From: JAGWAJ01 sp965215155
Lineage (GTDB): Bacteria; Acidobacteriota; Vicinamibacteria; Vicinamibacterales; UBA8438
Reading direction: 5' to 3'
NCBI GenBank assembly: GCA_965215155.1
Contig: CBDCCY010000004.1
Span: 62,001-126,000 of the forward strand
Length of the DNA: 64,000 bases
The notes below the pieces were generated by a model. The model was not told the DNA's origin. It worked only from the letters and a program-made list of their open reading frames with translations, and searched no databases. Positions 1 through 8,575 of the stretch are shown here, piece after piece. The stretch's first letter is position 1. Each line of letters starts with the position of its first letter. The position numbers and the translations under genes were made by a program.

Positions 1-112
1 GGCTGAAGTGCTGCTCGGGTCGCAGCACCAAGTCGGTCGTGCGCCGGTCCGCGCTGTCGTACAAGACGCCCGTCCGGCCGCGCTTCGAGCCCGCGACCAC
101 GGGTGGCCGCAC
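1..112 (-). CDS. possible 5' end of a gene leaving the left edge
   Basis: On the minus strand a GTG at 112 opens a frame without stops to the window edge (about 37 codons). Third codon positions are mostly G or C, as in neighbouring genes, and the translation looks protein-like (for example RTGVLYDSADRR). No family is recognised. It would be divergent from the toxin-antitoxin pair. The start is a guess and the region could be non-coding. Confidence 0.25.
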   Translation of the reverse strand, partial: MRPPVVAGSKRGRTGVLYDSADRRTTDLVLRPEQHFS

Positions 113-140
113 CGGGCCGTCGGCCCTTGGGCCGGCCCGG

Positions 141-177
141 TTGACACAGAGCCGGGTCGACGCCACACTGGTGTCAA
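141..177 (+). promoter_or_regulatory. candidate promoter with overlapping inverted-repeat operator for the FitAB-type pair
   Basis: TTGACA (141-146) is a perfect -35 consensus. It is followed after 17 bases by CACACT (164-169), a poor but usable -10. The same -35 forms one arm of a perfect 7-base inverted repeat, TTGACAC (141-147) and GTGTCAA (171-177), so the arms bracket the promoter 28 bases before the antitoxin start. FitAB-type complexes are known to bind inverted repeats in their own promoter, so autoregulation is the natural reading. Confidence 0.5.
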
Positions 178-204
178 TGACAGCGCGTCACTGAAGGCCC
201 CAAG

Positions 205-440
205 ATGACACAACTGACGGTTCGCAACGTCAGTGAGCAGGTGGTCCGCGCTCTCAAGCAGCGAGCCGCCGCGCTCGGGCGCTCCGCGGAAGCCGAGACC
301 GGGAGCTGCTGCGGAAGGCGCTCGCGCCCGAACAGGAGGGGTTCGCGGCCCGCGCCCGGACCCTGCGGCGACGACTGCGCTCGTCCATCGACAGCAGCGT
401 TCTGATCCGCGCGGATCGGGATCGGGACGACGCGTCGTGA
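205..440 (+). pseudogene. FitA-like ribbon-helix-helix antitoxin, frameshifted
   Basis: The first 31 residues (MTQLTVRNVSEQVVRALKQR onward) are a typical FitA ribbon-helix-helix DNA-binding domain, with a ribosome site GAAGG seven bases before the ATG. After codon 295-297 the frame is lost. The remaining typical C-terminus (RELLRKALAPEQEGFAAR onward) continues in another frame to a TGA at 438-440. One missing base beside 297-300 explains the break; restoring it gives a protein of about 78 residues. The restored stop overlaps the toxin GTG (GTGA, 437-440), which is the usual coupling for these pairs. It is either a real inactivating deletion or a consensus error. Confidence 0.75.
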
Positions 441-862
441 CGGGCTGGGTCGTCGATGCCAGCATCGTCGTGAAGTGGCTGGTGACGGAGGAGTGGTCGG
501 AGGAGTCGTCGCGACTGCTGGACGGGGGGGCGACACTGATCGCACCGGCACTGGTCTTCGCCGAGGCGTCCAACGCCCTGTGGGCGATGCACCGTCGCGG
601 CGACATCTCCCGCGATGACCTCGCGGAAGCGACCGACGTGCTGAAGTCGGCGCCGGTCGCCGTACCCGTCTCGATGCGCCGGCTTGCCGCCAGTGCGGTG
701 CGCCTGGCGGTCGATCTCGGTCATCCCGCCTACGACTGCTACTATCTGGCGCTCGCCATGCAGGAGCAGCACCCCGTCATCACGGCGGACACGCGGTTCT
801 TCGATCGGGTGCGCGAGCATCCCTACCTCTCCGACCGCATCGTGCACGTGGCACGGGCCTAG
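437..862 (+). CDS. FitB/VapC-type PIN-domain toxin
   Basis: A 141-residue PIN-domain protein, the usual VapC/FitB size. Toxins of this family are Mg-dependent endoribonucleases held in check by the cognate antitoxin. The four acidic residues expected of the active site are visible: D7 (VVDASI), E43 (FAEASN), D100 (AYDCYY) and D118 (ITADTR). The GTG start at 437 overlaps the restored antitoxin stop, so the genes would be translationally coupled. The toxin frame looks intact although the antitoxin frame is broken. If the antitoxin lesion were real, one would expect the toxin to be silent, weak, or neutralised in trans. Confidence 0.85.
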   Translation: MTGWVVDASIVVKWLVTEEWSEESSRLLDGGATLIAPALVFAEASNALWAMHRRGDISRDDLAEATDVLKSAPVAVPVSMRRLAASAVRLAVDLGHPAYDCYYLALAMQEQHPVITADTRFFDRVREHPYLSDRIVHVARA

Positions 863-865
863 CCG

Positions 866-3800
866 ATGCGTCACGCGGACGGCCGGCTCGTGTTCTCGGC
901 CACCGACCTCAGCCGGCACCTCGCCTGCGCGCACCTGACGAGCCTGAACCGCGCGGTGGCGCTCGGCGACCTCCCGCCGCCGCTGCCGTACGACGACCCG
1001 CGGGCCGAAGTGCTGAAGCAGCGCGGGATCGAGCACGAACGGCGGGTCCTGGAACGGCTCGCCGCCGAGGGCCGCAGCGTGACGACCATCACCGAGCCCG
1101 GTGCTCCGTTCTCGCAGCAGGACTGGACGACCGCCGCCGGGCGCACCCTGGACGCCATGCGACGCGGGGTCGACGCCGTCTACCAGGGACGCCTGGAGAG
1201 CGGCGACGGCCGGTGGAGCGGCTACCCCGACTTCCTGATCCGCGTCGAGCGACCGAGCGACGTGGGCGCCTGGTCCTACGAGGTGGTCGACGCGAAGCTG
1301 GCGACCGTGGCCCGCGGCACGGCGCTCCTGCAGCTCCTCCTCTACTCCGATCTGCTCGCCGCGGTGCAGGGATGCGAGCCAGAGTGGACGCACCTCGCGC
1401 TCGGCGGGAGCGACGGCCGCATCGACGCCAGCTTCCGGGTGGTCGAGTACTCCGCCTACTACCGCGCCGTCCGCCGCCGCTTCGCGGCGCACGCGGACGC
1501 CCCGCCGGAGACCTATCCGGAACCGGTGGAGCATTGCCGGCTCTGCGACTGGAACGGCCGCTGCGTGGCCCGGCGACGCGCCGATGACCATCTCTCGCTG
1601 GTGGCCGGCATCACGTCCGCCCAGCGGCAACGGCTGGTCGCGCGCGACATCCCGACGATGGCCGCCCTCGGCCGGCTCGCGCTGCCGGTCGCCCCCGCGA
1701 TCGACGGAGTGAGCCCTGCGGCCCTGGCCGAATCCGGGAGCACGCCCGCGTGCAGGTCGAGGCGCGACGGCAGGGCGGGCGCCTCTACGAGCTGATCGAG
1801 CCGGAGGCGCCGGACAAGGGCCTCGCGGGACTCCCCGAGCCGTCCGAGGGCGACCTGTTCTTCGACCTCGAGGGCGACCGCTTCGCCGGCGACGGCGGCC
1901 TGGAGTACCTCTTCGGCTTCGCGGACCGGGACGGAAGCTACGAGGCGCGCTGGGCGCTCGACCCGGCGGCGGAGAAGCGCGAGTTCGAGCGCTTCATCGA
2001 CTACGTCCTGGCCCGCTGGGAACAGCACCCGGGATTCCACATCTACCACTACGCCGCCTACGAGACGACGGCCATGAAGCGGTTGATGAGCCGCTACGCG
2101 ACGCGCGAGGAGGAGGTCGACAAGCTGCTGCGCGGGCGGGTGTTCGTCGATCTCCACCGCGTCGTGCGGCAGGGGCTGCGGGCCTCGGTGGAGAGCTACT
2201 CCATCAAGAAGCTCGAACCGTTCTACGGCTTCGAGCGCGACGTGGACCTGGGCGAGGCGACGCGCTCGCTCATCGCGCTCGAGGTGCGGCTCGAGTCCGG
2301 GAGCGGCGCCGGCGTGCCGGACGAGCTGCGCGATCGGATCGAGGGCTACAACCGTGACGACTGCCTCTCGACGTTGCGTCTCGCCGGCTGGCTGGAGTCG
2401 TGCCGGACGGAGCTCGAGGCCCGCACCGGCGCGCCGGTGCCGCGGCCGGCGCCGCGGGACGAGGAACGCGAGCGGGAGCGGGAGGCGGCGGCCGAGGTCC
2501 AGGCCGTCTTCGATGCGCTCGTCGCCGGGCTGCCCGAGGGCGCGGACGACCTCGACCTCAACCTCGGCCTCAACGACGACCAGCGGGCGCGGCAACTGCT
2601 GGCCCACCTGCTGGAGTTCCACCGGCGGGAAGACAAGTCGACGTGGTGGGAGTTCTTCGACCGCTGCAAGCTGGATCCGGAGGAGCTCATCGAGCATCGG
2701 GCGACGCTCGGAGGACTGACCTACGGCGGCGCGGTGGACCAGATCAAGCGATCCACCGTCCATCGCTACCGCTTTCCCGAGCAGACCCACGAGATGGAGG
2801 TCGGGGACGAACCGAAGAACCCGGACACGGCGGAGTCCGAGGAGCTCAAGCGCGGATTCTGCGGGACGGTCGTCGCTCTCGACGAAGCCGCGCGCACGAT
2901 CGACCTGAAGCGCGCCCGCACCTCGCCGGTCCCCCATCCTTCCGCGCTCGTACCCCTCGACGCGGTCAACACCAAGGTGCTGCGGGAGAGCCTCCTGCGG
3001 CTGGCGCAGGCGCTGGTCTCCGGTGGCTTCTCCCCCGACAGCCCGCGACGCGCGGCCTTCGACCTGCTGCGCCGCCTGCCGCCTCGCCGCAGGCCGGCGC
3101 ACCCCGACACGGAAACGGCGCCCGACGAGACGGCGACCGGCGGAACAACGCCCGACGAGACACCGCCCGGCAGGACGGCGCCCGACGAGACGGCGACCCG
3201 GGAGACAGCGCCCGGCGAGACGTCCGGGCCGCAGCCGGCCTCCTGGCGCTCGGCGCCCGCAGCGGCCGGCGCGAGCCTCGTCGCGGTGGGCGAGACGCCG
3301 CTGAACGCGGTGCAGCGCATCGCCCCTCGGCTCGACCGCTCCGTCCTGCCGGTGCAGGGGCCGCCCGGCAGCGGCAAGACCTACACGGGGGCGCGGATGA
3401 TCCTCGATCTCCTGGCCGGCGGAAGACGGGTCGGGGTGACCGCCAACAGCCACAAGGTAATCTCCAACCTGCTCGCCGCGGTGTGCCGGGCAGAGGACGC
3501 CGAGTGCGACGGGAGCGGGCGGCGGGCGCCCGGCAACGGGTCAGCGGAGGGCGAGCCGGCCGAGAGCGCGCCGGGCGATGGATCAGCGGGATGCGCGTCG
3601 GGCGGTTCGTCCGCCGAACGAGCACCCTCTCCCATCCGCGGGATCCAGAAGACGAACGCCGGCGACGGCTGCCCCGACGAGCGCATCACGCAAGCCGACT
3701 CGAACGCGGCCGTGGCCGAGGCTCTCGCCTCGGGCGAGGCGAATCTCGCCGGCGGCACGGCGTGGCTCTGGGCGCGCGAGGAGATGGCCGACGCGGTCGA

Positions 3801-4617
3801 CGTGCTGGTCATCGACGAGGCCGGACAGATGAGCCTCGCCAATACGCTCGCCGTCTGCCAGGCCACGGCGAGCGTCATCCTCTTGGGCGATCCGCGGCAA
3901 CTCGATCAGCCGATCCAGGGCGCGCATCCTCCCGGCGCGGACGTCTCGGCGCTGGGACATCTCCTCGGCGATTCGCCGACGGTCGACCCGACGCGCGGCG
4001 TCTTCCTCGACCGGACCTGGCGCATGCATCCCGACCTGTGCGCGTTCACGACCGAGCAGTTCTACGAGGGACGGCTCGGCACCCGGCCCGAGCTGGCCCG
4101 CCAGACCGTGCTCGGACCGGGGCCGCTGGCCGGCCACGGCCTGCGCTTCCTGCCGGTCGACCACGCCGGCAACACGAACGCCTCGGAGCGGGAGGCGACT
4201 CGCATCGGCGAACTCGTGCGCGAGCTGCTCGACGCCGGCGCCGCCTGGGTGAACCAGGATGGCGGCCGGCAGCCGCTCACGCTCGAGGATGTGCTCGTCG
4301 TGGCGCCCTACAACGCGCACGTGGCGGCGCTCCGGGCGGCGCTGCCGGACGGCGCGCGGGTGGGGACGGTCGACAAGTTCCAGGGCCAGGAGGCGCCGAT
4401 CGTCCTCTACTCGATGGCCACCTCGTCGGCCGGCGACGCGCCGCGCGGCATGGAGTTCCTGTACAGCCTGAACCGCCTGAACGTCGCCACCTCGCGCGCC
4501 CGCTGCGTCGCCGCCATCGTCGCCAGCCCCGCGCTCCTCACGCCGGGCTGCCGCACCCCGGAGCAGATGCGTCTCGCCAACCCGTTCTGCCGCTTCCTGG
4601 AGCTGGCAACGCCCTGA
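866..4617 (+). CDS. TM0106-type RecB-like nuclease fused to RNase H-like and superfamily 1 helicase domains (frameshifted near 1728)
   Basis: The N-terminal part (866 to about 1728) is a RecB-like PD-(D/E)XK nuclease. It has DFLIRV, then EVVDAKLA and QLLLYSDLL, plus cysteines for an iron-sulfur cluster in LACAH and CRLCDWNGRC. The rest lies in a second frame (open from before 1750 to 4617). It contains an RNase H-like exonuclease (DLFFDLEGDRF, YNRDDCLSTL) and a helicase with Walker A GPPGSGKT near 3360, VIDEAGQ near 3815, GDPRQLDQP near 3890 and NVATSRAR near 4485. The two halves fit in one reading if a single C is restored in GGC-CGAATCC around 1726-1730, giving a fusion of about 1,250 residues. 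Family members are predicted DNA repair or defence nucleases; the substrate is unknown. Threonine/proline/glutamate repeats and a Gly/Ala/Ser-rich stretch interrupt the helicase half. Confidence 0.8.
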
Positions 4618-4626
4618 CGGCGCGCC

Positions 4627-6294
4627 CTACTGCGGCCGCTGTGCCTCCCGGACGGCGCGGAACTCGCTGGTCTCGCTCCACGCCGGCCACTCGTCGCCGT
4701 CCGCCAGCCGCGCCCCCATGCGGTAGAGGAACGTCAGGTCCTCGAGGGCGCCCGACAGGTCCCAATCCGGCTTCACCTCGTCGGACACCTGGTGGTAGTC
4801 GTTCACGTTGTACTCCGTGCGCTTCTCGATGCCGTAGCCCTCCGGCTTGCCGATGTACTCGACCCCGGGGTCGGCGTAGAAGGCCGGGATGCCGACCCTG
4901 GCGAACGAGAAGTGATCGGACCGGTAGTAGAAGCCCTTCTCCGGCTCGGGGTCGGGGGCCAGGGTGCGCCCGAGTCCGGCCGCGACCTCGGCGGCGACGG
5001 CGTCGAGCCCCGACTGCCCCATCCCGACGATCGTCAGGTCGCGCGTCCGCCCCCACTGGTTCAGGACGTCCATGTTGAGCGCGGCGACCGTCTGGGCGGC
5101 CGGGTAGAGCGGGTTCTCGCCGTAGTGGCGCGACCCGAGCAGCCCCTGCTCCTCCGCCGTGACGGCCAGGAACAGGATGGAACGCCGCGGCGGCTCGGGC
5201 GCCTCCGTGAACGCCCGTGCGATCTCGATGAGCCCGGCGGTGCCGGTGGCGTTGTCGGCGGCCCCGTTGAAGATCTGGTCGCCCTCGAGGCTCGGGTCGA
5301 CGCCCATGTGGTCCCAGTGGGCGACGTACATGACGACCTCGTCCGGCGCCCCGCTCCCCTCGACCTTGGCGACCACGTTGTCGGAGTCGATGCGCCGCAG
5401 CTCGTTGCGGATCCGGAGCGAGCCGGTCACGCCGAGCGGGATCGGAAGGAAGGCGCGGTCCGCGGCCTGCTGCTTCGCCGTCTCGAAGTCGAGTCCCGCC
5501 ATCTCGAAGAGCATCTCGGCCGTGGCGCGCTGCACCCAGCCCTCGACCGTGGCGCGGCTCAGGTTGTCGTCGGCCGCCACGAGATCGAACGATTCGGCGT
5601 AGGGCGTGCTCCCGACCACCTCCCACGGATAGCCGGCCGGTCCCGTCTCGTGGATGACGAACGCCCCTGCCGCCCCGAGCTCGGCCGCGATCTCGTGCTT
5701 GTAGGTCCAGCGCCCGTAGTAGGTCATGGCCGGGCCGCCGAAGATGTCGTCCAGCGGCGGATCGTTGACCAGGAAGAGGAGAATCTTGCCGCCGAGGTCC
5801 GTCTCCCCGAAGTCGTCCCAGTCGTACTCCGGCGCCCGCGCGCCGTAGCCGACGAAGACGAACTCGGCGTCGGACACCGAGACCTCGTCGACGACGTGCT
5901 TCGTGGTGGCCACGTAGTCGGCGGCCGGCTCCAGGGTGCGGCTCTCGCCGCCCGCCGTCACCACCAGCCTGTCGCCGGGCAGGGGCGTGATGCCGACCAG
6001 CGGCACCTGCTGCACCCACGTCCCGTCCGGATTGCCCGGCGTCAACCCCAGGGCCGAGAACTGCTCCGTCAGGAACGCGACCGTCTTCGTCTCGCCCTCG
6101 GAGCCGGGGGCGCGGCCCTCGAACTCGTCCGAGGCCAGCGTCTCGGTGGCGGCGAGGAGCGTCTCGGCGCTGATGCCGGCCGCTATCTCCGCCGGCGGCG
6201 CGGCGGCCCCGGATCCGCCCTCCTGCGCCGCCCCGCCGGCGCACGCGACCGTGAGGACCAGAGCGGCAGCCGTCACCTTCATCCTTCGTTCCAT
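4627..6294 (-). CDS. secreted M28 family metallo-aminopeptidase
   Basis: A 555-residue M28 peptidase with an inserted PA-like region, exported and probably acting on peptides in the periplasm or outside. The N-terminus is a signal sequence with a possible lipobox (TVACAG). All di-zinc ligands are visible: H in AHWDHMG (about 325), D in GAADNATG (about 345), the EE pair in TAEEQGL (about 379), D in LNMDVLN (about 408) and H in NDYHQVS (about 500). The ATG at 6294 was chosen because GAGGTG lies eight bases upstream; an in-frame ATG at 6282 is the alternative. It starts 16 bases after the stop of the first prolyl oligopeptidase, so peptide trimming would be co-expressed with oligopeptide cleavage. 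It converges on the helicase gene with a 9-base gap. Confidence 0.9.
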   Translation of the reverse strand: MERRMKVTAAALVLTVACAGGAAQEGGSGAAAPPAEIAAGISAETLLAATETLASDEFEGRAPGSEGETKTVAFLTEQFSALGLTPGNPDGTWVQQVPLVGITPLPGDRLVVTAGGESRTLEPAADYVATTKHVVDEVSVSDAEFVFVGYGARAPEYDWDDFGETDLGGKILLFLVNDPPLDDIFGGPAMTYYGRWTYKHEIAAELGAAGAFVIHETGPAGYPWEVVGSTPYAESFDLVAADDNLSRATVEGWVQRATAEMLFEMAGLDFETAKQQAADRAFLPIPLGVTGSLRIRNELRRIDSDNVVAKVEGSGAPDEVVMYVAHWDHMGVDPSLEGDQIFNGAADNATGTAGLIEIARAFTEAPEPPRRSILFLAVTAEEQGLLGSRHYGENPLYPAAQTVAALNMDVLNQWGRTRDLTIVGMGQSGLDAVAAEVAAGLGRTLAPDPEPEKGFYYRSDHFSFARVGIPAFYADPGVEYIGKPEGYGIEKRTEYNVNDYHQVSDEVKPDWDLSGALEDLTFLYRMGARLADGDEWPAWSETSEFRAVREAQRPQ

Positions 6295-6310
6295 GTCGTC
6301 ACCACCTCGT

Positions 6311-8536
6311 TCATTGCAGGCGTCGTCCCACCTGCCAGAGTAGGAAGCCGATCGTATCGACCAGCTCGTCGATGCGCCGGCTGACGGGCTGACCGCCCGA
6401 GTGGCCCGCCGCGGCATGGTAGCGCAGCAGGACGGGTCGGCCGGAGCCGCTCCGGGCCTGCAGCAGCGCCGTCATCTTCCGCGCGTGGAGCGGGGCGACG
6501 CGCGTGTCGCCGTCGCCCGTGACGTAGAGCGTCGCCGGGTAGTCGCCGCCGGCGATCACGTTGTGGTACGGCGAGTAGGCGCGCAGGAAGGCGAACTGCT
6601 CCGGATCGTCGCTCGACCCGTACTCCGGCACCCAGAAGGGACCGGCGAGGAAACGGTGATAGCGCAGCATGTCGAGCAACGGGTTGCGGCTGACCACCGC
6701 GCCGAACAGGTCCGGGCGCTGGTTCGACACGGCCGCCACCAGCAGCCCGCCGTTGCTGGCGCCGCGAATGGCGAGGCGGCGCGGGCTCGTGAAGCCTGCC
6801 TCGATGAGGTGCTCGGCCGCGGCGATGAAGTCGTCGAAGACGTTCTGCTTGTTCGCCAGCCTCCCGCCCTCGTGCCACGCCCGCCCGAACTCGCCGCCGC
6901 CGCGCAGGTTGGCCAGGGCGTAGACGCCGCCCGCGGCGAGCCACGCCGTCGCCAGCGACGAGAAGCGCGCGGTGCGGAGGTAGCCGAAGCCGCCGTAGCC
7001 GGTCAGCAGCGTCGGGTTGCGGCCGTCGAGCACCACATCGGGCCGGTGCGCGACCCACATCGGCACCCGCGTGCCGTCCTTCGACCGGTACCAGCGGCGG
7101 GTCACCTGGTAGTCGTCAGGGGCGACCGGCAGGTCGGGGCGCGCCCAGACCGCGTAGTCGCCGCTCTCGACGTCGTACCGGTAGACCGTGCGCGGCACGT
7201 GGAAGGTCGCGAACGTCACGAACGCCTCGGAGCTGCTCCAGCGTCCCCCTCCGACGGCGACCGAGCCCGCCGCGTCGAATGCGATGTCGCGAAGGTGCGT
7301 CCCCTCCAGGTCGTACACCGCGGCCCGCGGCTGCGCTTCCTGCAGGTACGACACCAGCAGCCGGCCGCCGCGGCCGCGCGCCGTTCGAATCACCGCGTCG
7401 TCCCGCTCCGGGATCAGCTCGCGCCAGGACTCGACCGTCGGGCGAGCGGGATCGGCCAGCATCACCCGCCGATTGGGGGCGCCGCGGCTGGTGACGAAGA
7501 CGAGCAGGTGGCCCGCGAACGCCACCGCCGACTCCGACGCCGGGTCGTCGATGGCGGTCACGAAGGGTCCGTCGCGGAGCAGGTCCTTGACGTGGACGGC
7601 GATCGGCCCGTACGAGCCCTCGAAGACCTGCACCGCCATCCACGCGCCGTCGTCGGACAGCACGGTGTCGGGAATATGGCCGCGACCGTAGGGCCCCTCG
7701 AACACCACCTCGTCATTCTCGACCGGCGTGCCGAACGCGTGGTACATCACCCGCGGGGAGACGTCGCCGTAGCGGTCGTAGTAGAGCCCGCGTCCCCCGG
7801 CCGCGAAGTGCACGCGGTGGTACCGCGCCGGGGGCAGGACGTCCGGCAGATCGGCGCCGGTCTCGACGTCGCGGACGCGGATCGACACCTCGTCGACGCC
7901 TCCGGCGCGGATCGCGTACGCGACCAGCGCGCCGTCGCGGGAGACGTCCCGGAGCGCGACGCTCGTCGTGTGGTCGGGGCTCAAGGGGTGCGGATCGATC
8001 AGCACGCGGTCGTCGCCTTCGAGTCCGTCCCGCACCCGGATGACCGACAGCTCCGCGCCGGCGCGTCGCCGGTGGTAGAAGTAGCGTCCCCCGCGCTCGA
8101 TCGGGACGCCGGTCGAGCCGCGCTCGAGCACGGCGGCGGCCAGATCGCGCAGCCGGTCGCGGCCGGGAAGCACGTCGAGCACGGCATCCGTGTAGGCGTT
8201 CTGCGCGTCGATCCAGGCCCGGGTCGCCGGGGCGTCCTGGTCCTCCAGCCAGCGGTAGGGGTCGCGGATGGCGACGCCGTGAAGCGTGTCGACGACCTCG
8301 CGGACCGCGGTGTGGGGCGGTCCCGGCTTCTGCGCCGGGCCGGCAACCTGCGCGAGACCGGGCGCCTCCGCCGGCGCCGACGCCGCAGGCGCTGACGTCG
8401 CGGGTAACAGCGCCGCTACGACAACGAGCACCGCCGGTAGCGGCGACCCGAGCGCAGGCGCGAGACGCGGCGGCCCGTCGCCGGCCGACTCCGGGCCGCA
8501 CTCGCCGGCCAGCCCCGCCCGGCGGATTCCGTTCAT
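6311..8536 (-). CDS. prolyl oligopeptidase family S9A serine peptidase (copy 1)
   Basis: A 741-residue prolyl oligopeptidase with a signal-like, Ala/Pro-rich N-terminus of about 70 residues. The beta-propeller occupies roughly residues 80-450 and the alpha/beta hydrolase domain follows. The catalytic triad is complete: Ser in RGASNGG (about 593), Asp in TGDGDTRVAP, His in AAGHSGG close to the C-terminus. These enzymes cut short proline-containing peptides and the propeller excludes folded proteins. It is clearly paralogous to the next upstream gene over nearly its full length, so the pair arose by tandem duplication. The start at 8536 makes a longer N-terminus than copy 2 and could be over-extended. 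Confidence 0.9.
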   Translation of the reverse strand: MNGIRRAGLAGECGPESAGDGPPRLAPALGSPLPAVLVVVAALLPATSAPAASAPAEAPGLAQVAGPAQKPGPPHTAVREVVDTLHGVAIRDPYRWLEDQDAPATRAWIDAQNAYTDAVLDVLPGRDRLRDLAAAVLERGSTGVPIERGGRYFYHRRRAGAELSVIRVRDGLEGDDRVLIDPHPLSPDHTTSVALRDVSRDGALVAYAIRAGGVDEVSIRVRDVETGADLPDVLPPARYHRVHFAAGGRGLYYDRYGDVSPRVMYHAFGTPVENDEVVFEGPYGRGHIPDTVLSDDGAWMAVQVFEGSYGPIAVHVKDLLRDGPFVTAIDDPASESAVAFAGHLLVFVTSRGAPNRRVMLADPARPTVESWRELIPERDDAVIRTARGRGGRLLVSYLQEAQPRAAVYDLEGTHLRDIAFDAAGSVAVGGGRWSSSEAFVTFATFHVPRTVYRYDVESGDYAVWARPDLPVAPDDYQVTRRWYRSKDGTRVPMWVAHRPDVVLDGRNPTLLTGYGGFGYLRTARFSSLATAWLAAGGVYALANLRGGGEFGRAWHEGGRLANKQNVFDDFIAAAEHLIEAGFTSPRRLAIRGASNGGLLVAAVSNQRPDLFGAVVSRNPLLDMLRYHRFLAGPFWVPEYGSSDDPEQFAFLRAYSPYHNVIAGGDYPATLYVTGDGDTRVAPLHARKMTALLQARSGSGRPVLLRYHAAAGHSGGQPVSRRIDELVDTIGFLLWQVGRRLQ

Positions 8537-8575
8537 GGCGTCAGTCCCTCGCCCCGCCGGCCCGGGCGGAACGCC

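Noticed and set aside
8..208. 66-residue plus-strand open frame at the left edge
   Set aside because: Its composition is Arg/Ala/Pro-rich shadow sequence and it runs through the promoter/operator of the toxin-antitoxin pair. No ribosome site precedes it.
254..1630. 458-residue minus-strand frame over the toxin and nuclease genes
   Set aside because: Shadow of the plus-strand genes in high-GC DNA; no domain is recognisable.
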